Shown piece by piece: positions 33,260 to 42,521 of a stretch of 58,543 nucleotides of DNA. The notes below the pieces were generated by a model. The model was not told where the DNA came from and did no database searches. It saw only the letters and a program-made list of their open reading frames with translations. The DNA comes from Candidatus Methylobacter titanis (GTDB taxonomy: Bacteria; Pseudomonadota; Gammaproteobacteria; Methylococcales; Methylomonadaceae). Position numbers and translations under genes: made by a program. Every line of letters begins with the position of its first letter. Position 1 is the first letter of the stretch. The stretch spans positions 1 to 58,543 of the forward strand of contig JAQSDX010000016.1 of the NCBI GenBank assembly GCA_029946125.1. The letters are read 5' to 3'.

Positions 33260-36200
33260 TCACAGGATCTGATTTAAAATCAGCGATTCGGGAACGTCTG
33301 GGCTCAGAAAAGCCATTTGTGCGGGCCGGATAACGCCACCTTCAGATTTGGCAAGATTGACTGGCAGGTATGGCTTGAGACTTTCTTGTTCGGCTATTTG
33401 CTGCACTCTTTCGGCAATCTGTCCAGGGGTAAGGGGCCGACGTTGCCCGGAAACCAGTTCTTTTTCGGGGAGTCCGCCAAACGCTTCGATGTCGATATAG
33501 TCCACGCCTGGAACACCCTGCATGACACCAATGATTTCGCTTAGCATCACATTCTGTCCCAGTTCCCTTTGTTCAAAACCCAAGGCCTTCAGCAGCGCCG
33601 TCCGTAATGAAACTACAACCCGTTCCCATTGATAATCGGCGTTGATCTTTATCTTGGCGCTGATCACCAATAACATCAGTTCGCGCACCGCCAGCTGTAT
33701 CGGTTGGAACGGATCGCCAAAATCATGTAGCGCCTGGCGCAAGTTGAGGAATAAATCCGAGCTTTCATCAATAGGCACATCGTCCGCGCCTGCAATCGTC
33801 ACATGCACGATTTGACGGCGGCCATCCGATAATTCGGTAGCACAGGCTTTGCCGATACCGGCATAAGTGCGGGAAAAATCCTGGTAATCCTGCACCGATA
33901 CCAGCCGATCCAATGCAGCCACCGTCAACGGCGCATTTTTACGGGCTTGGTCTCGGCTTTCCTTATCGGCTCCCCCCGATGCGCGCAACGGATTGATGAC
34001 TTCTTTGACGCCCAATGGCCGACTGACCAATAGACTGATCTGTTCGGCTTTGACATTGCCCGCTTTGCCGATACCGTTGCGATACTCCGCTTTGATATTT
34101 TCAATACCGGTTGGCAGCCGCGCGCCTTGGTGGCCGTTGCCAAAAATAACCGTAGTTTTGCCCTCGTCATCGGTTTTACTGATAAAACTACGGCCGGTTG
34201 CGGTCAGTGTATTCAGCGACTTGCTCTGATGCCATTCCACACCATTGACCCATACTTTCAGCGTGCTATCTGCGCCTGACGGGTTAGCTGCGGGGACGAA
34301 GGTCAGCGGCGGCTGTTTAAGCGTAAACGCCTGCAAGGCTTTGGCGCCATTGCCGCTGCCCAGCACTTCCTGCCGCGTTTCGCCGTGGGTGGCTTTGACC
34401 ACATTGCCGTAGATTTTAATGGTGTCGCGTTTAAAGCAGTAAGCCAAGGGTTTAGCCAGCTGGATAAAGCTGTGAATCTTATCGCCCGGCAAGGTATATC
34501 GACGTTTTCCCGGATGCAAATGAATCGTTTGCCGGTTAATATCCTGTTGCACCACCGACAGCATGGCCAATTCACTGAACCTGACCCCGGTCGTTCCGGG
34601 AATGTCGTCGCGTTCGCCGGTAACGATAACCCAGCGTCCAGCTTCCAAGGCTTCGTAATAATCCTCCAGCTCAATCAAATCATCCACGCCGCCGCAGATT
34701 GGCGTTGAAACGGGTTCTTCAGCCAGTTCCAGCTCTTCGCTCTGGATATAAACAGTGGTATCCCTAACCGTGCTGAAGGGTTCTTCCGACCTGATCCAGA
34801 CTTGCTGAAGATTCAGTTGCGTGGTTTTTCCGCTGATGCCGTAAGCCGCAAGCGCTTTATGCTGGATATGATCCTCATCCACACGCATGATCCGCTGCGT
34901 GCGCAGGGATTTATTTTCGATGACTATCCAGCTATCGGGCGTTATGTCGTAATCGGCATCCAAATACAGCACTTTGGGTTTATGGTAGTCCTCGGCGGTA
35001 ATGCTGGATTGCTCATTGTAAGGATCGGTAATAAGCCATTCCGCCACGTTGTATACGCCTTTGTCACGATTAAATGAAGTCGGGCGTAACGGCGCGTTGT
35101 AGCCGAATGGAGTGGCTTTCGCCCTTAACGCATAAACCTTGATCGGATTCGTCTCGGTGATGCCGGCGTTGGACGTGGCGATAGCCAGATTATCGTGCAG
35201 CATCGGCGCAAATCTTTTCACGACGGCATTGCTGCCTTCTGCAATCGTGCTGAGCCCCTTAATTAGAAAGCTCGCAGAAGCTGTTTTGGCTCCGGCGGAT
35301 ATAGACCTAAAAACCGGGGCCTCGCCATCATCGTCTTGAACCGTCGGCACGCCCAGAAACTGCTCGGTCAATCCCCGGTGTAAACGCGTTGCATTGCGAG
35401 GTTGCAGGGAAGGCCGGGTATTCAGTGCAGTTAACATGCTGCTGTAAAACTGCGCGCCTTGTAGCGTTAGACGTAGATAGGTCAAGCTGATGCCGTCGAT
35501 GATTTCAATGGCTTTGACCTCGTAGACCAAGTGTTCGTCGCCCCGACTTAGCTCGATAAATTGCGCGCCATTGGCGGTATGGGTAAACGACCACTCGTTG
35601 CCATCGCTGATGGAATAAAGCTTTGTACTGCCGTCGACATTGAAAGCAAAGCTGAAAAAACCGGGCAGTCCGTCGCCGCTATCAAGCAATATAAATTCAA
35701 TGTTCTTGTGTCTAGTCAGAATGTCCAATACATCGCGCGATGCGTCGAATTGTTGGTGTTTGGTTTGTAACATCACCAGCGTCCGGTTTCCGAGCGCATC
35801 GGCTACGACCTCTTTCACTCGGAACAAAATCGGATTGTTGTCGCCCATTACATCAACCAGCAACGGATCGTTAACCTTTAATTTAGTGTCGATGCCGCTA
35901 AGATAAATTCGCGGCCCTTTTACATCCAAAAACAGGGAATACACTGTTTGCGGCCTGCTCATGCGCGGCTTCAGATTGTTCCACGCCGCGCGGGCTTGCA
36001 AATCTTCGCTGGTCTCGAACGATTGCGGCAATTCGCCCGGCCCCGGAATGCTCTGGGCGCGCGTACCTTTGCCGATCAGCGCTTGTTCCTTCAATTTGTC
36101 ATCCAGCGTGTATCCCAGAAATACGCTGGCCGATACTCCCGGCCTGGGCTGGTAGCCGATCAGTCGGGCCAGTTCCAGTACTGAGCGCCGTTCGGTGGCG

Positions 36201-36529
36201 GTGCGCAGATAACCCTCATTGATCAGACGTTCCTGATAAAAAGTCAGGACATCGGCCACCGTCGCCCAGCCGTGCAATAACGCGATAGCGAAGTCATCGG
36301 CAGTGCGCGAGCTCAGTTTTTGTAGCGGATAAGTACCCAAGCCGGTCTTGCAGTCCTGCTCGGTGCCCAAACATAAGGTGGAAAGGCGCGCTAGCATGGT
36401 CTCCAGAAATGTCGCATAATCGCCAACACGGTAATGCAAACTATTCAGGCCGGGGCGGTTGTCAGTAGCCGCAGGCGTAGATTTTTTAATGCCGGTGCAG
36501 CAGCCGCAGGTTGTGTTGTTAAAGCTCAT
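33260..36529 (-). CDS. Baseplate J-like protein (large)
   Basis: A 1089-residue putative baseplate assembly protein of the J-like type (gp6/Afp11 relatives). The N-terminal HYRVGDYATFLETMLARL and the AIALLHGWATVADVLTFYQERL block mark the family, and the J-like core lies at the C-terminal end with FGNGHQGARLPTG and DYIDIEAFGGLP. It forms the wedge ring around the hub. It overlaps the second J-like gene by four bases. A cysteine-rich NTTCGCCTG N-terminus is unusual. Confidence 0.85.
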   Translation of the reverse strand: MSFNNTTCGCCTGIKKSTPAATDNRPGLNSLHYRVGDYATFLETMLARLSTLCLGTEQDCKTGLGTYPLQKLSSRTADDFAIALLHGWATVADVLTFYQERLINEGYLRTATERRSVLELARLIGYQPRPGVSASVFLGYTLDDKLKEQALIGKGTRAQSIPGPGELPQSFETSEDLQARAAWNNLKPRMSRPQTVYSLFLDVKGPRIYLSGIDTKLKVNDPLLVDVMGDNNPILFRVKEVVADALGNRTLVMLQTKHQQFDASRDVLDILTRHKNIEFILLDSGDGLPGFFSFAFNVDGSTKLYSISDGNEWSFTHTANGAQFIELSRGDEHLVYEVKAIEIIDGISLTYLRLTLQGAQFYSSMLTALNTRPSLQPRNATRLHRGLTEQFLGVPTVQDDDGEAPVFRSISAGAKTASASFLIKGLSTIAEGSNAVVKRFAPMLHDNLAIATSNAGITETNPIKVYALRAKATPFGYNAPLRPTSFNRDKGVYNVAEWLITDPYNEQSSITAEDYHKPKVLYLDADYDITPDSWIVIENKSLRTQRIMRVDEDHIQHKALAAYGISGKTTQLNLQQVWIRSEEPFSTVRDTTVYIQSEELELAEEPVSTPICGGVDDLIELEDYYEALEAGRWVIVTGERDDIPGTTGVRFSELAMLSVVQQDINRQTIHLHPGKRRYTLPGDKIHSFIQLAKPLAYCFKRDTIKIYGNVVKATHGETRQEVLGSGNGAKALQAFTLKQPPLTFVPAANPSGADSTLKVWVNGVEWHQSKSLNTLTATGRSFISKTDDEGKTTVIFGNGHQGARLPTGIENIKAEYRNGIGKAGNVKAEQISLLVSRPLGVKEVINPLRASGGADKESRDQARKNAPLTVAALDRLVSVQDYQDFSRTYAGIGKACATELSDGRRQIVHVTIAGADDVPIDESSDLFLNLRQALHDFGDPFQPIQLAVRELMLLVISAKIKINADYQWERVVVSLRTALLKALGFEQRELGQNVMLSEIIGVMQGVPGVDYIDIEAFGGLPEKELVSGQRRPLTPGQIAERVQQIAEQESLKPYLPVNLAKSEGGVIRPAQMAFLSPDVPESLILNQIL

Positions 36530-39072
36530 CGTCCGCCCTCCGTTTTTATAACTAATTTGCCGTTTTCGGGGAAGTTGGGGTCGTTGTCCAGTCTGGCAAT
36601 TTCCATGGCAGCCAGCGGTAACAGGCCGTTTTCAAGCGCATTATCCGGTGCTGCATACAGTCTGTTGAACACCGTCATCGTGACATTTTCCACCCCGGTA
36701 ACCGCCTGTGCCGCGGCAACCAGTTTGCTCAGATAAACGCCATCGCCGAAACTCAGGTTGTCGGGATGGAAAAATCCCCGTTGACCGTTCGCCAGCAAAC
36801 GGTTGCTGAACGCATCCAGCAATGCCGCTTTGACATGGGTTTGCAAATAGCCGGGCAGTACACAGACTTTCATCTCCAGATGCAGGGCGACATAGCGGGC
36901 AACAACCACTTGCACATCATGGCCGATGCGGCGATAACGACGCAGATGCCGGTCAATTTCGCATAATAATTGTGGACAGGCTTCGCTTGCCGCATAGGGA
37001 TCGACAGCAACCAACACTTCGTACCCGCTACCGGTCCAGCTCAGTGTTGCCGATGCTTTCTGCACTTTGCCGGCAAAATCACGCCGCACAATTTGCGCGT
37101 AATCGTCGGCGGTAATGGCGCGTTGCAAGGTGTCACGAAAGGCATGGGGTGCCAGCAACCGGGCTTCGGCCAGCGCTTCCGGCGAGGTTCCACCTTGAGC
37201 TGGCAACGGATTGCGCACTTGAATGATGGCATTGTTGAGGTTATTCCGAAACACTACGTGCGTGATGGTTCCAGCGCCGACATTGCCGACCGGGCTGTTG
37301 CCGATCCGATAGCGAGCCATAAAGCGTGTGCCCGGCGTAGGAGCGCGGCCCATTTCATTAGCGCCAAAGCGCAATTGCACCTGCCGGTCGTCATTGACTT
37401 CCGCAACAAAATGCCGGTCATCGTCACGGCTGTCCAGCAAATCGGCTTGGATATTCCACTTAACCGCGCCTGCTTCCTTGCAATGGTCATCGGAGGGTAT
37501 TTCGTAGAGTTCCAGTTGAGCTAAGGCCTTGCGTACATCCTGTTTAAGCAGCGATGATGCAGGCGTATAGCGGGGCAGGGGGCCGCAACTGTTGGACGTA
37601 TAACAGTTCGGCAACCGTTGGCTAAAACTCAACTCGGCACGGGTCAGCGTGGGCCTGTACCAGCCGCTTAGTTTGACGGCTTCCCGCAGTCCGCAGCGGT
37701 CGTCGCAATCGGGCAGCTGGGTGGTGCCGGGCACAGGTTCAAGTTCTTCTGAGATCGATTCGCCGTGATCGACCAACAGCACGTTGCCGTATACCACGCT
37801 GATATTGTCGATTAAGGAACAATCATCCTGCTTGATCGCTGATACGCAGACGGCAAACGGCAGCGCATCGTCACGGCTCCATTCGATCTCGACGATGAAT
37901 TGGCCTGTTAGCGGGTCGGTGCTGTTTTCTACTGAAGTTACCCGCACGGCATGGCGATGTGCGGGATCGGCATCGGCTGGATTGCCCGTTTTTGAACCTT
38001 TGACTTCTTCAAAGATCAGCACATCGCAGATTTTAAGTTTTAGCTGGTGTTCGGTTTCACCCGGATCGGCTAGCGTCGCTGAGGTAGCGCCTTTAACCAG
38101 ACAGCATTGGGCATCGCCCCAGGTGTAGATAGGGATGCTATTGTTCGCCGCGAACAACTCAATCGGACTTTGGCGCTTTTCAACCAGCGGCTCATAAATC
38201 AAATAAGGTCTGGGCAAGGTTTTCGGCAGCTCTTCCTGTTTCAGCAATATTTCTCGGTCCGCAGTGTCCGGGCTGGTAAGCACATAAAAATCGTCGGCCT
38301 TCAGCGATATATCTTGCGACACGGTCAAACAAACCCAAGCCCTGGCGTTGCAACCCTCATGTAACCGATAATCGACCAGGCGCACATGCCGACGCACTGA
38401 AATGCGCTGTCGGGCAGTGTCCAGATAGGCTTCTGTAGCTACCGCATCCTGATAATAACTGAGCTGGTCACCGACATAGGCTAATAACTCAACCAGGGCG
38501 ACGCCTAAATCCGGCACATGCCGTTCTTGCCAATCAGGCGAGACCAATGCCAAACGGTCATAAATCAGCTGGCGAAAACTGGCATAGTCTTTGGCCAAAT
38601 AGTTTATTTCAGGGATTGGCGCCGGCTCAGAAGGACAAATTGGAGTCTGCTTGCAATCCAGGTCGCTAGGGCAACTGACTTTGAAGTTAATATCCAGACA
38701 GACATAACGGGGATCGAAACCGGACAAGGGCAGGTCGGTCTGCCGACCTTGTTCATCCAGATCAACAAGGCAGAACGTGTAGGTTGAAAAATCGCCGTAA
38801 GGATAGATTTTGACCTGCATGCAATCATCCATCTCCAAGTCTTGTTCACGTTGCACGTCGATACTGAGTACAGCAATTTTCGTAACCCGCTGACCACCGG
38901 AAATACGAATATTGTCTTTGCTGATATTTTCAGGCGCTTTGCCCAAAAAATACACGCTCAGGGTTAGCTGATCCTCACTGACCTCCAAATAATCAAGACC
39001 GTTAAGTTTCGGCTTTGCTCTAAGCGCATTGCGTCGCCGTTCATCCCGGCATAGCAACATAGACGTAGTCAT
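36526..39072 (-). CDS. Baseplate J-like protein (second)
   Basis: An 848-residue J-like baseplate protein. The conserved block IPEINYLAKDYASFRQLIYDRL, then PDLGVALVELLAYVGDQLSYYQDAVATEAYLDTAR, is the family signature. The C-terminal part holds the J-like domain with GASALT-type strands and ends GRDQGRQ-like basic residues. Two different J-like genes next to each other are common in this class of injection system and may form inner and outer wedge layers. It overlaps gp25 by four bases. Confidence 0.85.
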   Translation of the reverse strand: MTTSMLLCRDERRRNALRAKPKLNGLDYLEVSEDQLTLSVYFLGKAPENISKDNIRISGGQRVTKIAVLSIDVQREQDLEMDDCMQVKIYPYGDFSTYTFCLVDLDEQGRQTDLPLSGFDPRYVCLDINFKVSCPSDLDCKQTPICPSEPAPIPEINYLAKDYASFRQLIYDRLALVSPDWQERHVPDLGVALVELLAYVGDQLSYYQDAVATEAYLDTARQRISVRRHVRLVDYRLHEGCNARAWVCLTVSQDISLKADDFYVLTSPDTADREILLKQEELPKTLPRPYLIYEPLVEKRQSPIELFAANNSIPIYTWGDAQCCLVKGATSATLADPGETEHQLKLKICDVLIFEEVKGSKTGNPADADPAHRHAVRVTSVENSTDPLTGQFIVEIEWSRDDALPFAVCVSAIKQDDCSLIDNISVVYGNVLLVDHGESISEELEPVPGTTQLPDCDDRCGLREAVKLSGWYRPTLTRAELSFSQRLPNCYTSNSCGPLPRYTPASSLLKQDVRKALAQLELYEIPSDDHCKEAGAVKWNIQADLLDSRDDDRHFVAEVNDDRQVQLRFGANEMGRAPTPGTRFMARYRIGNSPVGNVGAGTITHVVFRNNLNNAIIQVRNPLPAQGGTSPEALAEARLLAPHAFRDTLQRAITADDYAQIVRRDFAGKVQKASATLSWTGSGYEVLVAVDPYAASEACPQLLCEIDRHLRRYRRIGHDVQVVVARYVALHLEMKVCVLPGYLQTHVKAALLDAFSNRLLANGQRGFFHPDNLSFGDGVYLSKLVAAAQAVTGVENVTMTVFNRLYAAPDNALENGLLPLAAMEIARLDNDPNFPENGKLVIKTEGGR

Positions 39073-39428
39073 GACAGCCCCCGGACAAACACATCCGTGC
39101 GAGTTTCCCCGCTTCGACGCACTAGGTACTGAATGAATACCCGCAAACTGGCATCGTCGCTAACGACCTCTAAAGCCTGTACTTCCAGCACATCGCCCAA
39201 CCAACGTTGCAACCCGGCCTGAATAGTAAATTGCAGGGTCGCCGCCAGTTCCCCACTATTGGGCGCAAAAATCATTTGTAACAAACCGCTGCCAAAATCG
39301 GGCCGATTAACCCGCTCGCCATTGTTGGTAAACAGGAACTGTTCAATCATATCGTGGATATGATCGTCAAATCCGGTCATGGCGGTGCGTCCAAAACTAT
39401 CGAAGTGTAATGGAAAATCAATATTCAT
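39069..39428 (-). CDS. gp25/GPW-like baseplate protein (Pvc9/Afp9 type)
   Basis: A 119-residue lysozyme-like wedge protein of the GPW/gp25 family, which ties the sheath to the baseplate. FPLHFDSFGRTA, then NNGERVNRPDFGSGLLQMIFAPN, is the family motif, including the conserved Glu-Arg pair. The start is taken as ATG at 39428, seven bases after GAGGA; an upstream frame to 39449 overlaps the PAAR gene without a ribosome site. It overlaps the J-like gene by four bases. Confidence 0.88.
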   Translation of the reverse strand: MNIDFPLHFDSFGRTAMTGFDDHIHDMIEQFLFTNNGERVNRPDFGSGLLQMIFAPNSGELAATLQFTIQAGLQRWLGDVLEVQALEVVSDDASLRVFIQYLVRRSGETRTDVFVRGLS

Positions 39429-39438
39429 CATCTTATCC

Positions 39439-39762
39439 TCACAGTGCACTGACGCGCGTTTGCGTTAGCAGGATCACCAACGGCGTACCGGTCGGTGCAC
39501 AAATGGCCTGACTGCTTTGCACCACCAGCGGTTGTCCGTTGGAAGTCACCCTGGTGCTGCCCATCAGCCATTGCGCCGTCACACAAGGCCCATTGGCGAC
39601 GGTGGGAGGCGGCAAGGTACATCCGGCTACTAGGTAAGGTGCGGAGAGTAACACGGTCGGCTGACCGCTGACCGTAACCCGTGGATTGGGCACCGTTGGC
39701 GTCGCCTGACCCGCATGAGTACACAATACCTGCGCACCGACATGCACCAAAAAGCCCGGCAT
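39439..39762 (-). CDS. PAAR-like tip protein (Pvc10/Afp10 type)
   Basis: A 107-residue small protein rich in Pro, Thr, Val and Cys, with regularly spaced turns and four cysteines. MPGFLVHVGAQVLCTHAGQATP and NGPCVTAQWLMG are typical of the PAAR-like/DUF4280-like tip placed beside gp25 and the spike in contractile systems. It would sharpen the spike and may bind a metal through Cys/His. It lies one base from the spike gene. Confidence 0.75.
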   Translation of the reverse strand: MPGFLVHVGAQVLCTHAGQATPTVPNPRVTVSGQPTVLLSAPYLVAGCTLPPPTVANGPCVTAQWLMGSTRVTSNGQPLVVQSSQAICAPTGTPLVILLTQTRVSAL

Positions 39763-39763
39763 G

Positions 39764-40321
39764 TCAGGTCACCACCAAGGCCAGTTTGTTAATCATTACC
39801 GTCGGCCCCAACATTTCAATGGACGCCCCTTTGCCGTTATTGATAAAGATACCGGCATCATTGACCACGATATAAGCGCCGGTGGTGCTGCGTAAAATGA
39901 CGCCACCCGTGGTCGGAATCGGCGGCATTAGCGGCGGCGGCACCGACGGCGGCATATCACTGATAATCACTGCCTGCTGCAACAGCGACTGGATGACGAT
40001 GCTGGGATCGGCGGGATTGCCTGCCAGTGCTGCCAGCGGAATATCGGATTGCAAGCCCCAGCGGCAGCCCACCCAAATCGGCTTGTCCGGATCGCCATGC
40101 TCAAATTCAACCCAGACGCCGGCACCGATAGGCGGCACCATATAAACCCCCATCGGGGGGCCAGTAGGCCCTGCCAGTGGTACGCAGGGTTCAGCGAATG
40201 TAGTGGGTATCACCGAGTTGACATCCGGCACCAATACCTGCAAGCGTCCACGCTGCTCGGGGTCTATGTTATTAACCACCGTGCCGCGATATTTACCCCA
40301 GTATTTTTTTTCTTCACTCAT
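39764..40321 (-). CDS. Spike/baseplate assembly protein V (gp5-like OB-fold)
   Basis: A 185-residue spike protein. The N-terminal OB fold has YRGTVVNNIDPEQRGRLQVLVPDV, then PPIGAGVWVEFEHGDPDKPIWVGCRWG, as in gpV and the gp5 part of VgrG. The C-terminus is a short Gly/Pro/Ile-rich beta stretch. In Afp/PVC the hub and spike are one fused protein (Afp8); here they are separate genes overlapping by four bases, as in P2-type phages. Confidence 0.88.
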   Translation of the reverse strand: MSEEKKYWGKYRGTVVNNIDPEQRGRLQVLVPDVNSVIPTTFAEPCVPLAGPTGPPMGVYMVPPIGAGVWVEFEHGDPDKPIWVGCRWGLQSDIPLAALAGNPADPSIVIQSLLQQAVIISDMPPSVPPPLMPPIPTTGGVILRSTTGAYIVVNDAGIFINNGKGASIEMLGPTVMINKLALVVT

Positions 40322-41445
40322 GGCAGCACCCTTGGCGTATTGGCAATCAGTCCATCACGAGATAAGGTAAAGCTTTGCTTGTACTCGCCATGCTTGATGT
40401 TGTGGGTTACGGTATCGACGTAATACAAACCATCGTAAGCCAAACCGGCGCCCCGAACGCCCACCAGCATTCGGGATCGCAACACCCGCCCATAGCGCAA
40501 GACATCCAGCGAACCATTGCCGGTAATGGCATTGGCAGATCCTTTCATCAAAAGCCCGACGGTTTCCTTTAATACTGTCGCCACTCTTTTGTTGGCTACG
40601 TTGTCGGCAAAGCGGATTTTTGCAGGCGGTGTTGGCCGCGCGCCCAGCGGAGGCTGGAAAATACTGATATTGGGAATGGGAATCGGGATGGGGATTTTGT
40701 GTGTAATAGGGTCCATGATCGTCACAATCATTACTTCCTTGGCTAAGCCATTCAAAGAAAAACTTAACGATTCCACATTAGTGTGAACATCCATATTTAC
40801 GTTTAACGCAGGTTGCGGCACCGGCAAACGGATATTGGGGCCGAAGTAAGCAAGACTCTGTCCCGGTAACGGCCCCGGTTCCAGATAAAAGACATAACCG
40901 TTACGCGTCGTTAACTTTTGAATATGCGCTAAATCGGTAGAATCCTGGGACTCCCAGCCCTCTGTCGGCGACATAAAATCCAGGAACAGCGACGGCATGA
41001 CCAGCGGCACGATGCCAAACGCGGCATACGGCGTCAAAATAGTCAGCATTTGTAAAGTGTCATCCATGCCCGGAAACGGCCGTTTCAACTCAACCACATC
41101 CATCAGCACGCTCAAGTCTTCCCCTGTTATCGTCAACTTTGATTGCCCCGGCTCACTGCTGGGCGACATCTCCTGACGGGTGACAATGCCATCCATCAAC
41201 ACATTAGGCAGGCCGTTGATGGTGGCCATAATAATGACCCGCGTCAGCATCGGATCAAAATAACCCACCGGTAGCAGCGTCGTCAGTAACAAGGACTTTT
41301 TGCTGACGCTAAAAGACAGCTGAAAACCGCTGCGCCCGCCACCACTGTTGACCTGGATACTATGTAGCGCATCCATTACCGCCTGCGGTGCCGGTACCGG
41401 CACCGCAGGGCCAATCAACAAAGTGAGATTAATGCCGTTAAGCAT
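40318..41445 (-). CDS. Baseplate hub protein (gp27/gpD-like)
   Basis: A 375-residue hub protein of the phage late control gene D family, which crowns the spike. Visible parts are SGFQLSFSVSK, a MDVHTNVESLSFSLNGLAKEV stretch and a C-terminal YDGLYYVDTVTHNIKHGEYKQSFTLSRDG, typical of the second tube-like domain. The start is set at ATG 41445, overlapping the LysM gene stop by eight bases; a longer frame to 41568 would overlap it by 131 bases and adds an atypical Cys-rich lead. Confidence 0.85.
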   Translation of the reverse strand: MLNGINLTLLIGPAVPVPAPQAVMDALHSIQVNSGGGRSGFQLSFSVSKKSLLLTTLLPVGYFDPMLTRVIIMATINGLPNVLMDGIVTRQEMSPSSEPGQSKLTITGEDLSVLMDVVELKRPFPGMDDTLQMLTILTPYAAFGIVPLVMPSLFLDFMSPTEGWESQDSTDLAHIQKLTTRNGYVFYLEPGPLPGQSLAYFGPNIRLPVPQPALNVNMDVHTNVESLSFSLNGLAKEVMIVTIMDPITHKIPIPIPIPNISIFQPPLGARPTPPAKIRFADNVANKRVATVLKETVGLLMKGSANAITGNGSLDVLRYGRVLRSRMLVGVRGAGLAYDGLYYVDTVTHNIKHGEYKQSFTLSRDGLIANTPRVLP

Positions 41446-41803
41446 TGGGCATCCCTGGTACGCCTTCGGGTAAGGTAATACGCAGCTTTCGCCCGAATTG
41501 CTCCAGCTCGCGAGGATGCAAGGCCCGATTGGCATCGCACAAGCGCCAGAACTGTTCAGGGTCGCCAAGGTATTGGGCAGTAATGTTGTCTAGCCGTTCG
41601 CCTTGAGTGACCGTATGTTCCTGCAGCAAATCAAAACGTTCCGGTTGCGGCACCCACCGGCGCTGAAGATAAGCCGTCTTCGTGCCAGCGCCCGTTTCCA
41701 ACAGCACCGTCGCGAGTCCGTAATAACGGCTGGTCGGCGGAAACATCGTCGCCGCACCGCCTAGTTGCAACAATTGCTGTAACGCCAGAGTAGACTCCGT
41801 CAT
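41438..41803 (-). CDS. LysM-like tube-baseplate adaptor
   Basis: A 121-residue protein ending in a LysM-type domain: VTQGERLDNITAQYLGDPEQFWRLCDANRAL. In Afp/PVC the LysM-bearing protein (Afp7-type) connects tube and spike. Here that protein seems split: the tube-like domain is in the next gene upstream and the LysM domain is here, with no overlap between them (15 bases apart). The first 45 residues carry a family-typical RYYGLATVLL stretch. Confidence 0.8.
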   Translation of the reverse strand: MTESTLALQQLLQLGGAATMFPPTSRYYGLATVLLETGAGTKTAYLQRRWVPQPERFDLLQEHTVTQGERLDNITAQYLGDPEQFWRLCDANRALHPRELEQFGRKLRITLPEGVPGMPNA

Positions 41804-41818
41804 CGCAATACCCTCCTG

Positions 41819-42469
41819 TTAAAACCCGTTAACCCCAAGCGCCGACAAAGCGCCACTACTGATTTTTTTAGCCAACTGTTCCTTATTTTGCAGATAACTC
41901 ATGAACAAGCTGCCACCCTTGTGCGCAAAACCGATGTCATTAACACTCAACACCCGCATGCTCAAACTGATCTTGGCGCGAATCGGATTTAATGCGATAT
42001 CGAAAGCTTCTTCAGTAATGCTGAATTCGGTTAACCGTACCGGCACAATGCGCTGCTTGCTCCAGATAAACAGCATCAGTGCTGACTCCATCGGCGCAAT
42101 TTCCAGTGTCCCCGACTGCGCTAAGCTATTGCTGGATTGCAGCTGTGCACTGGTCGGGTAAACAATCAGCTCCAGCGCAGCAAGCTGCGGATGCAACCCC
42201 ACCTGAGTTGCGATGCCGTCAGCAACTTCCAGCTGGTCGATGGCATCGATTTCCGCCTCGACTTTAATCGTTTCTACCGGCGGCCCTTTTAAACGCAAAG
42301 CTTCGGAACGATCACCGCTTTCTGCGCCCGCACCCTGCACTTGCAACGTCCGCGAAATGCTGTCGGGATTGTATTGCAGGGCAATAATTCGCCTGACCGA
42401 CGAGGTAATCGGGTCTATCAGCACAATGCCGCCTTTTAAAAGCTTGGGTGAGTTGGAAAGAGCGGTCAT
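41819..42469 (-). CDS. CIS tube-like adaptor protein
   Basis: A 216-residue protein of the contractile-injection-system tube-adaptor type. LLKGGIVLIDPITSSVRRIIALQYNPDSISRTLQVQG is the marked N-terminal motif (QYNP), and FSITEEAFDIALNPIRAKISLSMRVL is the tube-fold strand pair. It would cap the tube where it meets the hub. It lies between the cargo genes (52 bases after) and the LysM gene, and starts the baseplate part of the operon. Confidence 0.78.
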   Translation of the reverse strand: MTALSNSPKLLKGGIVLIDPITSSVRRIIALQYNPDSISRTLQVQGAGAESGDRSEALRLKGPPVETIKVEAEIDAIDQLEVADGIATQVGLHPQLAALELIVYPTSAQLQSSNSLAQSGTLEIAPMESALMLFIWSKQRIVPVRLTEFSITEEAFDIALNPIRAKISLSMRVLSVNDIGFAHKGGSLFMSYLQNKEQLAKKISSGALSALGVNGF

Positions 42470-42521
42470 GGCGAATAGTCCATCCTTACGTTTTTAAGTA
42501 TTAATGCTTGATTGTCGGTAT

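Noticed and set aside
41446-41568. N-terminal extension of the hub protein
   Set aside because: It would overlap the LysM gene by 131 bases; the ATG at 41445 gives the usual 8-base overlap and family start.
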